A stretch of 64,000 bases of DNA from positions 207,350,499 through 207,414,498 of the forward strand of contig VDFB02358134.1 in NCBI GenBank assembly GCA_007258455.2, given 5' to 3'. Within the stretch, counting starts at the first letter, position 1, and every line of letters starts with the position of its first letter. Origin of the DNA: Sequoia sempervirens (lineage: Eukaryota > Streptophyta > Pinopsida > Cupressales > Cupressaceae). Under the pieces are notes generated by a model. That model was not told the origin of the DNA, did not search any database, and saw nothing but the letters and a program-made list of their open reading frames with translations. Shown here piece after piece: positions 1 to 12,099 of this stretch. Both the position numbers and the translations under genes were made by a program.

Positions 1-47
1 GAGACATGGAGAGAGAGGGGGAGAGAGAGATGGAATGTGAGGGAGGG
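1..47. repeat. GA-rich microsatellite
   Basis: The first bases are an interrupted (GA)n/(GGGA)n purine run. It is simple-sequence DNA and may continue to the left of the window. Confidence 0.85.
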
Positions 48-54
48 AGTTGGA

Positions 55-187
55 CCTAAAGCCTAAAGTCTAAACCCTAAGCTATAAAGCCTATACCCTA
101 CACCCTACATACTAAAGCATAAACCTTAAAGCCTAAATCCTAAACCATAAACCATAAACCCTAAACCCTAAACCATTAACCTTGAAA
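55..187. repeat. Degenerate interstitial telomere-like repeat
   Basis: About 130 bp consist of 7-bp units close to CCTAAAC (the plant telomere unit CCCTAAA) with many variants such as CCTAAAG, CATAAAC and CTATACC. Near the right end a few units are exact (AAACCCTAAACCCTAAACC). The degeneracy suggests an old interstitial tract, not a chromosome end. Confidence 0.8.
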
Positions 188-1210
188 AATTAAACTTTTT
201 TCAAAATGTGAGCATGCTTTGGAAAAGTTGAAGTATGGATGTTGTAAGAGCAAGAAAAAACACTCTTGCGTTATAACGTGAGCATGTTATAACATGGTCA
301 CATTTTGTCTCTTTCTAAAAATGGTAAAAAAGGAATTTACACCCATGACATGGCCCATATGCGCTATTAGTCTACTTTTTCTATGCGTGATCTGACAAAA
401 GAACACTTTTTGAGATTGTTGGAGAAAGCACATGCAAGAATTTACACATTCCATCACCTTTGCATTAACATTCCACCACCTTTTTTGGGTTTGCACCTTC
501 TAGGAGAGAAATAATAAAGTTTTTACTTCAAATTTGATTATATGAACTCAAATTCTAATGTTTGTAGTGTTGCAATGTTCATTGCATCATTGAATTGTTA
601 TAATTTAACATTATACATTTTTTAATTCTATAGTTTTTAGTAACTCTTGGAGAGATGTAGAATTAAAAATTGAAAAGGAAGAGAGCTTTTGAATAGCTCC
701 GATTGTTGAGGCTTTTGATGCAAGAAGAAAAAATACCAATAAATTGGATAGTTTATCCAATTCAATCTTTGATTTTAAGTTATGTCAAGTCTAAATATAT
801 GCATGTTCTTTATAACTTCTTATAATACATGCTTAATACAATGCTTAGATTTTTTTTTATGTTAAAATGCATATTCAATGTTCATCATTTTTTTTTTAAT
901 TTTTGGCATATATGATTATTCAAGTAAGATTCCAAGTTGAAAAATATCATTATAACCTTAGCCCCTCTTAGCACATTTAGCCCAAAAAATTCTTCACTCT
1001 TTGTAGTTGTTTGGCTGCTCTTATAGTATCATGCAGCTCTTGGGAAACCAAAAAAATCATGGTTTGAATTTCTACAACATCCTCCCTTCTCTAACCCTAA
1101 TCTCTCCCTCTAAAATTTTTCCCCACTAAACTCAATACAATAGGAACTATAAACTAATCTCTCGCATCTATCAGCCTCCTTCCTATCTTCTACATATCAT
1201 TCACTTTGGC
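188..1210. other. AT-rich intergenic DNA, no gene seen
   Basis: No reading frame of note and no recognisable domain. Short poly-T and poly-A runs are present. The last five bases before Tat-A (1211-1215, ATTCT) are its target-site copy. Confidence 0.6.
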
Positions 1211-1215
1211 ATTCT
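1211..1215. repeat. Target-site duplication of Tat-A, left copy
   Basis: ATTCT immediately precedes the TG of the left LTR. ATTCC immediately follows the CA of the right LTR at 20473-20477. One mismatch in five fits an old insertion. Confidence 0.75.
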
Positions 1216-2480
1216 TGTAGACATGTAAAATATACTGATTGACATCGTGCATTTGATCCTGACTTACTAACATCGCTTCTTCCTGAATCATTCTTCAGTC
1301 TAACCATTTAATCAAATTCACCTATATGATTAAGTTCATCAATATTCATCTCTTAATGAAATAAATCACTTTCTCCTATTAATTAAATCAATCCATCTAA
1401 TTTAATTATCCTTATTTAATTAAATAATCAGTTTATTTGATTAAATCCCTAAAGTAAACCTATTAAATTAAATAAATTAAAACCTTATTTGATTTAATAT
1501 AACACCATTTCTTTTAATTAAATAAATCAAAATCCTTATTTAATTAATCTCTTGTCATATTCCTCTCTTATCTGATTTAAATAAATCCATAAATCTAAAT
1601 CAAATAAGTCACATCAGTAAATCTCCTGTTAAATTAATTAACACTTGATTAATTTAATCAAATCTCATGTCACATCCTCTAGGAAATGCAAGTTGCACAT
1701 GAAAATAGATTTAATTCATTTATTAAATCCCTATTTTCCTCACAAGGAATCTTTTGGAATATTCTCTCAATTTGAATTCAAAAATTCCAAATTAACATGT
1801 GCATCCAACAAAGAAATAATTTTATAATATATGTCCTTTTCCTTGAGCCAAGTGACATTTATTATATTCCCTTCCCTCTCACAAGTCATTTCAACAAATT
1901 TGTATTTCAAATTCATGCATTGATTGGCACATTTCTCAAATCTTGCACATCCTCCATCCATTCATGGATTGCCAAGTGGCATCATGCCATTGGATGAAAT
2001 TTAGTCCCATATTTCTCAAATTTGGACATTCATCCATCTTGAAATCATATAAATGAAGAGCTCATCTCCTCATTTCATCATCCACAATCCAAGCAAAGTT
2101 ACCATGCTCAAATACCTCTTGAATTTCATCCATCATCATTGAGTCATAGCAGGGGTTTTTGTAGATTTTTGGCTTGGAGTCTTCATTCTTCATCAACAAA
2201 GTGGGTCAATATCTTCAACATTCGAAGCTTGCATCACAGGAATTGGGAATGGGCCAATTTTCACATCAAATTGGCACTAATTCCCCCATGGGATCAAGAG
2301 TTTTCTTTTCTAATTAGGATTTAATCTTCATTTTGTCATTTGCTTTATGTTCTTCAATTTGTTTTTCCTAGTTTGATGTTGTAAATGGATTTCATGGGGA
2401 ATCCTTGTTTATGCTTGCAAAATATAACTTGAGGTGTTTATTGTCTTTGTTTTGCAGGTACGTAGGCCGGGGTTCACACA
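1216..2480 (+). repeat. 5' LTR of Tat-A
   Basis: 1,265 bp, starting TGTAGACATG and ending GGTTCACACA. It aligns along its whole length to 19191-20472. The first half is dominated by AATTAAAT-type words. The 3' end holds a pyrimidine-rich stretch ending in TTTTGCAG followed by GTAC, which looks like a splice acceptor and is conserved in the right LTR. Confidence 0.93.
2048..2054 (+). promoter_or_regulatory. Probable TATA box of Tat-A 5' LTR
   Basis: TATAAAT followed by GAAGAGCTC. The same TATAAAT is kept in the right LTR at 20040-20046. Its place, about two thirds into the LTR, fits a U3/R promoter. Confidence 0.6.
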
Positions 2481-2500
2481 CTTGGCGCTAGAAGGAGGGC
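2481..2500 (+). other. Primer-binding site of Tat-A
   Basis: CTTGGCGCTAGAAGGAGGGC lies directly after the LTR end. TTGGCGC-type PBS cores are typical of plant Tat and related Gypsy elements. I do not assign the tRNA with certainty. Confidence 0.7.
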
Positions 2501-5164
2501 TGGATATCACTATTTCTAAGTTTTTCGTCAAATTTCTGTGTTTTTCTTCACACACAAGAAATTCCAACATAGGCTCGTTAGCGTTGTTGTTTTCAGCATC
2601 AAGGGCTCACCAGCGTTGCCATAGGGCACCGCTTAAAACACAAACTACACTACTGGGCTCAGCCTGCCAAAATTTTTGAATTTTAAACTCTGCCGCTAGA
2701 CTCGCCGATCTGCAGAGAAATTTAAAAAATACGAAACTCCACCACTGGGAACGAATTGCGATGTTGGGCGAAAACTGTGATGCATTTGAGCTCTCTATCC
2801 TGACACAGAGCACTACTGACTAGTAAGCGGCACTGTTAGAGTGACGCTAGGAGCCCAAACTGCCACACCTTCATGAGTTGCGATGCTGGGAGACAGTAAA
2901 AAGAGAAAATTTAATTTTAGCACATGCTTTTAATTTATGATATATTTATCCTTTGTTTTCTTCTTTTTCAATTTTTCTGTTTTTCTAGAATCTGACTATT
3001 TTTCCCCTTTGTAGGTTGGAATTCGAAAGCAAAGGAAGAAGGAGCATGGTGATGATATTTTGTCCAATCAAATTGTTTTTAAACACTTTAGTGTTTGTTC
3101 AACACTATTGTCGATAATTTTTTATCTTTTCATGCTTAGAACACTAATTTTCATTTGGGCTTAAAAAGAACCTTTCAATTTCTTCTTGCAAAGGTTAAAA
3201 TGAACTTGAGGATCACAACTTACTAGATTTTGTTTCTTGGGCTAAAATTGAACAAGGAAAATTTTACACTTCATTTTGGTGCTTTAAAATGAACTCATCA
3301 TTTCTTTGAGGCTAAAAACAAACAAGTGTTTGATTTGTGTGATTTTGTCCTTGGTGCATTTCAAGTGTGTATCCTCTCGCCTTGCACTTCGTGCAATCTG
3401 GGGTGCAAGAGAACCACCTAAAATGCATTTTATTGCTTTGAGTCACCTTTAGAGGGGCCTTCCTAAGAGACACATCCAAAAGGAGAACTCGAAGGTGACT
3501 CCAACTGGTTTTTCATTTGGGCCGGTATATAAATGGATAAGACTAAACTGTCAAGTCCTCATGGTATGTAGGCCTTAACCATACAGTGTCTTTCAGAATG
3601 GGGTACTATCATAAAACATATAAGAGCCCCTAGTAGGATTGATTAAAGCCTTTAGTGACTTGCTAGATGCTCGCAAGGTGCCATGTCCCCATTGTTGTGT
3701 CATTAAGAACCTTATTTTTAGAAGCCCACCAATCCATCCAATGAGTTTATCAAAGTGGTGCATTGGAACTTAGATTCCAAGAAGTTACTTGCCATGTCTG
3801 ATCTTGGTTGAAATATAGAGGTTAAGACTTCATTCTTAAAATACCTTTATATTTTGGCATTGATTTCATGTAAAGTTGTCTCTTCTACTATGAAGGGCAC
3901 GAGGCAAGCCCGCCAAGAAAAATGTAACAATTGAGCTAGGATGTTATATTGCTTGTGAGTTAGTTTGAAAACACAGGGCTTTTATCGAAAACATCGAAAC
4001 AAACATTCAACGAAGCATAAAATCTCAAACCCTTTAGGAGAAGCAAATACCCTTGAACAAATTCACATGTTACTACTTTCCCTTGGGTTTCATATCCTTA
4101 GAGGCTTCTAAACATTTGGATTTCATCTCAATTTGCTTCTACTAAAGTCAACTTTAGGTAACCTTTGCCTTCATTTCCTCGATTTCTGCATAAGGCACAT
4201 TATGGGATGAAAGAGAATTAAGACATTGGACATCTTAGTTTGAAAATCTAATCAAAAAAAGTTTTTTTTGGTAAAATAAAGACATTAAGCAAATCTAAAC
4301 AAAAAGAACTCTCATGTGTGATTGAAGACTTACAAATTCTCAAAAAATCCAAATCACAAGGTCATTTTCCCAAAATTTGAAAATGTTCGTTCAAAAGAAA
4401 CCATTCTTTGGTTATAAAGATCTTTAGGAAGCATTTGCATATTCTTCAATACCTAGGTCAAGCAAAGTGTTTGTTTTAGGTTCATCTTAGGATCAAAAGA
4501 AAACATCAAAATATTTTTTTACCCATCCTCCAAAACATCAAAACAAACATCGTCTCACCATCACCTTTTGGAAAATATTGAAATCATCCTTGATACTAGG
4601 CTTTGTAGCAAAATCAAAACCATAAAAATCATTGGGAATAAATCCTTGAAAACATTATCAAAACACCTTTGGATAAAGTATGTGTAGATGCATCCTTTTG
4701 CATATGTTTAGCCAAGGTTATCCAAAATCATCTTGTCTAGCTTAGTATGTGTTGATGAATCCTTCTTCATATACTTAGTGAAATAATTATCTTGTTTGAA
4801 TAGGTGTGGGTAGATGCATCCTTCTCCTCACATACTCAAATCATCATCCTTTGAAAAAAGATATCCCTTAGATTATCATCTATCATCTTAGGGTCTTTTT
4901 GTTCAAAATCAAAATCAAAATCAAGGACAAAAACTCAAAATCCAAAAGAAAATCAAAATCAAAATCTACAAAATCCTAAAAGCCTAGTGTCTTATTCAAG
5001 ATTTATCAAAAGCCAAAAACAACCATATCATCCATCCCTAACATCATCACCATATCATCACCTTTGATCTCCAAGACATCCTAAAACTTTGGGCATAAAA
5101 TAAAGATTGATCCAAAGAATCAAGAGATTCATCTCCCATATTCTCAAGGATTGATCCTCTCTTT
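2501..5164 (+). other. Long leader between PBS and gag of Tat-A, no convincing ORF
   Basis: 2.7 kb without a sustained frame. It contains a G+C-richer block at 2560-2890 and a perfect short hairpin TTGCAC-TTC-GTGCAA at 3382-3396. From about 4,200 to 5,160 it is rich in words such as CAAAATC and CATCC. Ogre-type elements often carry an extra ORF here; I see no intact one. Confidence 0.6.
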
Positions 5165-7910
5165 ATGGTTCTAACTAGATCTCAATACAAGAAGAGTATG
5201 GAAGCCAACAAAGAAACACCCACTTCAAGTGATCTTAGCCAAACAAACACAGAAATGAATCTAGTTGAATCAAATAATCCGTTGACCCTCTCATCATCAC
5301 AAAATCCACAAGAAGAAAACAAAGGAGATAATCTTACCTTTGGAATGTCTCGCGAGGAAATGAATGAGATGCTCCAAAATTTGGACAATCATAGAATCAT
5401 CAATATTATGATGAGGCTCAACCCTTCGTTATACATGCTTGAACTAGTGAAACAAGGGGCCAAACTACCTTCAGATTTTGATGTGAGTACTATAGTGGAG
5501 ACATCCTTTCCTCCAATCTCATCAACCATCCCCATTTCAACTACACCCCCATCTCAAAACATCACTCAAAACATTCCACAAATCATGACATATCTTGCTC
5601 CAACCCAACCCAACATTAATAAGGGAAATGCATTTTTCAATGCTATTCAAGCACATCCCCTTGTTAATAATCAAAACTTGGACGCAAATACCACATTGGA
5701 ACAAAACATACTTGAAAAAAAACTACAAAAGAATGTTCCTCTTACTTTCTGTCGCGATCCATCATCATCCTTTTTTCTCACAACACCTCAAAATCTTCTC
5801 CTCACAAATTCGCAAGAGGAAGGAGACATGTTCGGACTAGGGGGCATCTATGAAACCACAACATTTTCTCAATAATTGGAACCCCTCACATTCCCACCAC
5901 TTCCATCGTTACCATCATCATCCATACTACTCCTTGGTTTAGGGCTTCTCCCTCTACCAAATACCAATCAAACCACCATCCCAAATATCAACCAAAACAT
6001 TTTACCATGCACCCAAAATTTGTAGTTAATATCACAACAATAGACGACAAATACACAAACAATTGAAACATCATCAAACACCCCCTTAACATCACAAAGC
6101 ATGGTCTCTCAAGGAATAACCACATCAACAACAACATCCATCATGCAAAACACTAATACCACACTTAGGAATACCATTCCAAATCCACCTCCTCCCCCAT
6201 AGCCACCAACTTTCACAACATCAATCCAGTACGATGCAACATTACAAGCTGCTTTCCAAAGAGGATACCAACAAGTGTAGAAACAAAAAGTCATACAACT
6301 AGCTGCTCAACAAGCTACTCAAGCTGTGCAAGTTGTCCAAGCTACACAAGCCGCATTACAAGTGCAAAAAGCCACACAAGCCCAAGCTCTATGACAACAA
6401 CAACAACAACAACAAGCCATGGAAGAATTGCAAGCATGAAAGGCAACTCAAGCACAACTCCTATTGCAACAACAAGCAATGCAAGCACAAGCCACATAAG
6501 CGCAAGCCCAAGCACAAGCTCAATATTAGGCACAACAAGCCCAATATCAAGCACAAATCCTAGCACATAGACAAGCATCACAAATGCAAGCATACCAGCA
6601 AGCATTAAAGCAATATCAGGAACAACAAGAAGCAACACAATTGGAAACCCAACAACAAGCATTGTTGGAACAACAAGCATAACAACAAGCACAAATCTTA
6701 GTGCAACAACAACAAGTTCAACAACAAGCATTGTTCATAAAAAAGTAGGTGGAAACCTACCTCGCTCAGAACAACATACAAATACCATCAAACAACAAGC
6801 CAACCAACCTGCCCATCCAACCCATGATTGAAACACCCCAAAATACTTTCATTCCACCCCCTGATCTACAAATTGATGTGACAACATAACTTAGGTTACT
6901 CTCACAGCAAGTGCTCGATCTTCAATCAAGGTGAACAACCAAAACACCAAGAAACTTGTGTCCCTATCCATTTGATAGGAGCCTAGAAATGAAACCATTC
7001 CCTAAGGGATTTGAAATCCCCAAATTTGACAAATATCAAGGGATGGGAAACCCTGAAGATCACATCAGGGAATTCCAAGGTCATTGCATGGAGGTCCAGC
7101 CTGCTTGATACTTATTTGCAGCCTTTAAGTGGCTACTGGAGCTGGAAAGTCCCTTTATAGAGATGGTTCTAAACACCTTCAAGAATTAGAACATTCCAAG
7201 AAATTAGGGACGCATTCATTAAAAATTATTCATGCAACATTGCAATGGATGTTGGTCTCGAAGAACTCTCAACTCTAAGACAAGGAAAGGGTGAATCATT
7301 CACCTCATACCTACAACGATGGTGATCCAAGGCCAATTGAAGCAAGTGGACCATGCCAGAAGAACAAAAATTTTGCACCATCGTAGCCAACCTTGAAGGC
7401 CACTTGGCATTTCATCCTAAGGGTTCAAGGCATCAGCGCATATGATCAATTGTCTCAAGGTGCTCGACGCCAGTCCCTCGCTGACTCAGCACATGAGAAT
7501 CAACATCATACCATGGCGACAACAAAATATTAAGCCCACCATCCAATTGCAATGATGAAGCCTGTACATGGGCGAGAAACCATGGCATTACTAATGATGG
7601 TGTCATCGGGCTGCAAGATTGGTCATTGGTTGTCCCCTGTAAGCCAAGAATGCACCCACCGCACATAGATCAATCTACTAAAACCCGCCATCCACATAAC
7701 CTTACCATCCAAAAACAATCAACCATCATGGTCTGCAATGACCAAGGGGACCACCCAATGCAAAGTTATCTGGCTTTGAGCCTGCTTTGGGGTGCCGGAC
7801 ATAATGAAAAATTTGATGACAAAAACATCAAACTTCCCTGCCAGCATTACCAAGAACCCGATGTCAAACCTCCTTGGTATAGCCAGGGAATCAACTTGTG
7901 AATTTACTTA
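5165..7910 (+). pseudogene. Tat-A gag (capsid polyprotein), broken
   Basis: Gag forms the particle that packages element RNA. The frame starts with ATG at 5165 and MVLTRSQ, a start common in this lineage, and stays open for 236 codons. After the stop near 5873 the reading continues through a very Gln/Ala-rich low-complexity block (6300-6740, CAA runs) with scattered stops. A recognisable gag core follows at 6960-7080 (PYPFDRS, FPKGFEIPKFDKYQG). The same block occurs in Tat-B at 58,650-58,750 (PYPFDRS, EIPKYDRYNGKTDP), and both share QGAKLP near the N-terminus. After 7100 the frame changes repeatedly. No intact zinc knuckle was found. The 3' end is approximate. Confidence 0.8.
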
Positions 7911-7987
7911 AAATCAAGGGCACACCACAAACAGTTACATGAGACTCAAAAACATCATCCAAGATCTCGCCGATAAGAAAATAAATA

Positions 7988-9470
7988 ATGGAACAACCTA
8001 TGGGAAATCAGGATCTTAAGATATACACGAATCTGATGCCAAATCATTGCAACAAAGGAAATAAAAATGATAAAGAGAAGGGAAGTGTAAATAATATTTA
8101 TGAATCAATTGTTGTTTCCCTAAATGAATACTGCATGGTCATCACCATCAAGGGTGCCCATGCCGAAGATTGTGGAGTCACCACAAGAGGTGGCAAAGTC
8201 ACCATTACAGGATCATCCAATAGGCCAGGTCCACTTCATCGGATCACATTTCCACACATAGTTTACAATGTTGTAGACCAACTTAAGAGAATGCCAGCAC
8301 ACATCTCCATCATGGAGTTGTTAAAAATATCATCGACTCATAAAAAGATCCTTGAGGAAGCATTAGCCTCATCAACTATCCCTGCAGATCTCGATGTGGA
8401 GCAATTCCAAGCTATGGTCAAAAATATCATAACACCTAATCTCATTACATTCTCTAACCAAGATTTTCCCACCCAACCATCTCATAACCATGCACTCATA
8501 CGGAAGCCATTGTAATAAAGAGAAAAATAAAAAGACCCTTGTGGATGGGGTGGAGTCACGAATATTTGTTCTCTCGGCCCTCATCAGCGGTTGAAATATC
8601 AGAGGCTACATTGACAAGGGGAAAGACATGCGATAAAACATATGGTGATAGAAAGAGTGTCTCAAGGCACAAAGATTAAACTCCCTATTCAACAGTGGGG
8701 CCGACTCATGGAAACCACACAATGGGGTTTGAATGACTTTTTTATACTCAACATCCTCCTAGGGTGTGGATTCATGCGATGAAGCGGTAGCATCAAGCTT
8801 CCACCAATGTGTAGAAGTTTACACATAGGACAAAATTTACACTATTCCTTGGAATCTGAACCTTTCATATGCAAAATATTGAAGCAAATATTACAAAATC
8901 CCCCAAGTACCAAAGAATGATGAGGGCCCATCCAAATCATACATCAACCTCACCACCCTCGCATACACTTCTGAGATAGAGACACCCGCCATTCCTACCA
9001 TCTCTGACATCAAGCTCATCATCCAGGAGGATGAATGTGGAAGCTACAGGCAACCTAACAACGCTTTTGTGATAGGAGAGCTACCACAATCTCCTAGGTC
9101 ATGAGGATACCCACAAAAAAATCAAACTTCCACATCGCAAGCCTCTCCTAAAGATTATCCTAAATTCACAAGTTGGGGAGATCTGGGCCAAGAGCTAATT
9201 GAGATAGATCCATCGCATATGTTATACCAAGGTGAAAGACCAGCAACAAATTTATTAATGGATGAAAGAAGCAAAGTCCTCCAAATGATGCTCACAATGG
9301 GCTACAACAGAAATCAAAGACTGGGACAAAATGACAATGGGCTCATAATACCTATCATGCCAGAGACGTGACCCATAACAAATCTTGGCCTTGGATGTAC
9401 CCCTCCGAGTATAACCATACATGGCCGAAGTCCTCTGGTTAGAACGGTTAATATTTCTCCTCAGCAAATA
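7988..9470 (+). pseudogene. Tat-A protease and G-patch-like segment of pol, broken
   Basis: An open stretch of 175 codons (7988-8515) matches Tat-B at 59,930-60,230 in conserved words (VTTRG, VDQL, ISI-ELLKIS, KKILEEAL, DLDVEQFQAMV). The aspartic protease active-site region should follow at once, but around 8,515-8,560 there are two stops and an indel that destroy it. Downstream, at about 9266-9397, a G-patch-like stretch is still legible (MMLTMGYNRNQRLGQ, then LGLG), corresponding to the better preserved one in Tat-B. The protease of this copy is therefore not functional. Boundaries are approximate. Confidence 0.7.
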
Positions 9471-9479
9471 CTAGTAGAA

Positions 9480-10064
9480 GTGTGCTCACCAATATCCATA
9501 GGTAGAGACATACATAACTTTATAATTGAGGCCTATATTAGTAGTGATGACGAGGACCCCATGACTAATCTACCTAGGTTATTTGAGGACACCACCCTTT
9601 GCATGATCAATACCTTATCTTTTGATCCAAACAACCAAGACCACAAAATTCGATTAGTATATCCCCAATTGATCAACTATGACCAATGAGGACCACCGGT
9701 TCTTGATGTGTTCAAAAATGATGAGGCGCTCTTAGAATTCATGGGATTAAGGGATAAAATTCTGGATGGAGATCATAAAGCAGGGTTTATAATAGAGTTG
9801 GACACATAGGCTTATTATGTGGAAACGATTGAATCCTTTAGTCGCAAAAGTAAGAAACTAAGAATCATATCCAAGTCCTTGATTGAAAACCACATCATGG
9901 CACTCTCTGAAAAGAAAATAGTAAAAAGAAAGGACGTATCCAACGGGGAAAACCTCTCTGAGGCACCCGAGGATGAAGGATTCAATATTCCTTTAACAAC
10001 TATTCATCAGGAAAAGTCACTAGTTTTGGCAGAAAAATGCAATCCTGTCAACCGAGGAATATAG
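9480..10064 (+). pseudogene. Tat-A acidic linker between G-patch segment and RT
   Basis: Two open pieces (9480-9689 and 9819-10064) correspond to the acidic, poorly conserved linker of Tat-B pol. The shared signature is the short Y-P-x-L-I motif (VYPQLINYD here, VYPELIDWD in Tat-B). No enzymatic domain is recognised. The pieces are split by stops at 9687 and 9807. It is probably a spacer in the polyprotein. Confidence 0.55.
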
Positions 10065-10069
10065 GAGAC

Positions 10070-11560
10070 TCTGCATATCACATTCTATGTAGAATCACTA
10101 TTATCAGAAGAGCAAGAAATCCTAGCAACATTCCTAAAAGAGAGACAAATAAACTTTGCATGGAGTTATGCTGATATGCCAGGCCTTGATCCAGATATTG
10201 TCGTCCACCACTTGGCACTATATCTTGAAGCAAAACCCATCAAACAAAAGCTTCAGAAAATGCATCCTCAGATCACCCTACTGGTCAAAGTGAAGCTCAA
10301 AAAGTTTTTAGATGTAGGATTCATCTGACCCATAGACTGTCGAGAATGGGCATCAAATTTGGTACCTGTTTCAAAACCTAATGGAGCCATTTGAATATGC
10401 ACAGACTTCAGAGATTTGAACAAAGTATGTCCAAAAGATGACTTCCCACTTCCCAACATTGACATGATAGTGGACATGACAGCAGGACATGAAATGTTAT
10501 CATTAATGGATGGATTCTTAGGATACAACCAAATCATGATAGCAAAAGAGGATCAACGTAAGACAACCTTCACTTGTCCATGGGGGACGTACTACTGGAA
10601 TATGATGCCATTTGGCCTAAAAAATGCAGGAGCAACGTATCAAAGGGCTATGAAATTGATCTTCCATGATATGATCCATAAAATAGTTGAGGACTATGTT
10701 GATGACATCCTAGCAAAATCCAGAAAAAGACAAGATCATATAGCAACCCTAAGTGCTATCTTTGACAGACTAGAGGAATACAAAGTAATACTAAATGAAA
10801 AGAAGTGCATCTTTAGTGTACAATCAGGTAAACTTCTAGGATATCTAGTATCAATGAGGGGTATTGAAGTAGATCCAACAAAAGTGAAAGAAATACTTAA
10901 AATGGAAGCACCAAAGACACTAAAAAAATTGAGAGGCCTCCAAGGCAGGCTCCAATCCATCCAAAGGTTTATAGCACAATTGGCAGACAAACATAACCCA
11001 TACTCTCACCTACTCCACAAGGGAGTAGCATATAAATGGGATTCCAAGTGTGAAGAGGCGTTCAACAAAATCAAATAATATCTACTAACACCACCAGTCT
11101 TAATGCCACCTATCCCTAAGAAACCATTGATTTTATATGTGTCAGGAACAACAACAACCCTTGGAGCTCTCCTAGATCAACATGATGAAAATGGAACAAA
11201 GAGGGCTATCTACTACATTAGCAGGACAATGGTTGGACATGAGTTAAACTATTCATTTATTGAGAAAGCATGTCTCGAAGTAGTGTTTGCATCTCAGAAA
11301 TTCAGACATTACATGTTGGCACACAAGATAAAGCTCATCACCAGAATTTATCCCCTTAAGTATCTACTATCAAAGGCAATGCTCACAGGCAGAATGAAAA
11401 AATGGGTAATGATATTATCATAATATGATATCGAGTATGTGGAAAGAAAAGAAATCAAGGGTCAGGTCATCACAGATAAACTAGCAGAAGCACCTATTTA
11501 TTCTAAGAATCCTCTTGTCTCAGAGTTTCCAGATGAATTCATCTTTAACCTCAACATAGC
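10070..11560 (+). pseudogene. Tat-A reverse transcriptase and RNase H, broken by stops
   Basis: RT copies element RNA into DNA; RNase H removes the RNA strand. The region opens with FAWSYADMPGLD, then the RT core with FRDLN, CPKDDFPLPNID and the catalytic YVDD at 10695-10706. Connection and RNase H motifs follow (KRAIYYISRT, HELNY, FRHYMLAHKI, PLKYLLSK). The longest open piece is 220 codons (10416-11078). Stops at 10326 (TGA), 10392 (TGA), about 11076 (TAA) and 11420 (TAA) sit where relatives have Arg, Gln or similar codons, consistent with CGA to TGA and CAA to TAA. The RT core residues remain readable, so decay is mostly by point mutation. Confidence 0.9.
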
Positions 11561-11564
11561 TGGT

Positions 11565-12095
11565 CACTAGAAATTATACTTCGACGGCTCATACACACAA
11601 CACGGATTAGGAGCGGGTGTATTCTTCATCACCCCACATGGATATTGCATACCAAGTTCATACAAACTAGAATTTCCTTCCACCAACAACATCATAGAGT
11701 ACGAGGCTTTGACTATAGGTCTCAGGATAGTAGTGCAATGGAACATCATAGCTCTAAAAGTATATGGAGACTCTCAGTTGATTATAAATCAAGTCAATAA
11801 TGAATATCAGACTAAGGATGACAAGCTCACTCCATACAAGAGATTGGTGGAGACCCTTAAAGAGTCCTTCATTGAAATAACATTTGAGAAAATTCCTAGA
11901 ACCAACAACAGAGCAGCGGATGCTATGGTGACAATTGGGTCTTTATTGGATATCCCTCATAACACTTCAAAATATGAATTTCTGATTGAGCAGCTTCTTG
12001 TTCCTGCATTCAAGGTACCAGAATTAGAATACTTGTGTGAAATCATTGGTCCTAAAGATCCTTGTATCATGATGTATACACATATCTTCGCATAG
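11565..12095 (+). pseudogene. Tat-A second (archaeal-type) RNase H
   Basis: After the ordinary RNase H there is a second one: YFDGSYTQHGLGAG, then NNIIEYEALTIGL, VYGDSQLIINQ and NNRAADAM. These carry the conserved Asp, Glu, Asp and Asp positions of the aRNH found in Tat-lineage elements. A stop (TAG at about 11569) precedes it where a Gln or Trp codon is expected; the rest is open to 12095. The same domain occurs in Tat-B at 63,430-63,800. This dual RNase H arrangement is the main reason for the Tat assignment. Confidence 0.87.
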
Positions 12096-12099
12096 GAGT

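Noticed and set aside
1645..1997. 60-66-codon frames present in both Tat-A LTRs
   Set aside because: Shared only because LTRs are copies of each other; no domain, several overlapping frames on both strands.
6342..6731. 129-codon minus-strand Val/Leu-rich frame, membrane-like
   Set aside because: It is the opposite strand of the CAA/GCA-rich part of Tat-A gag; hydrophobicity follows from the repeat.
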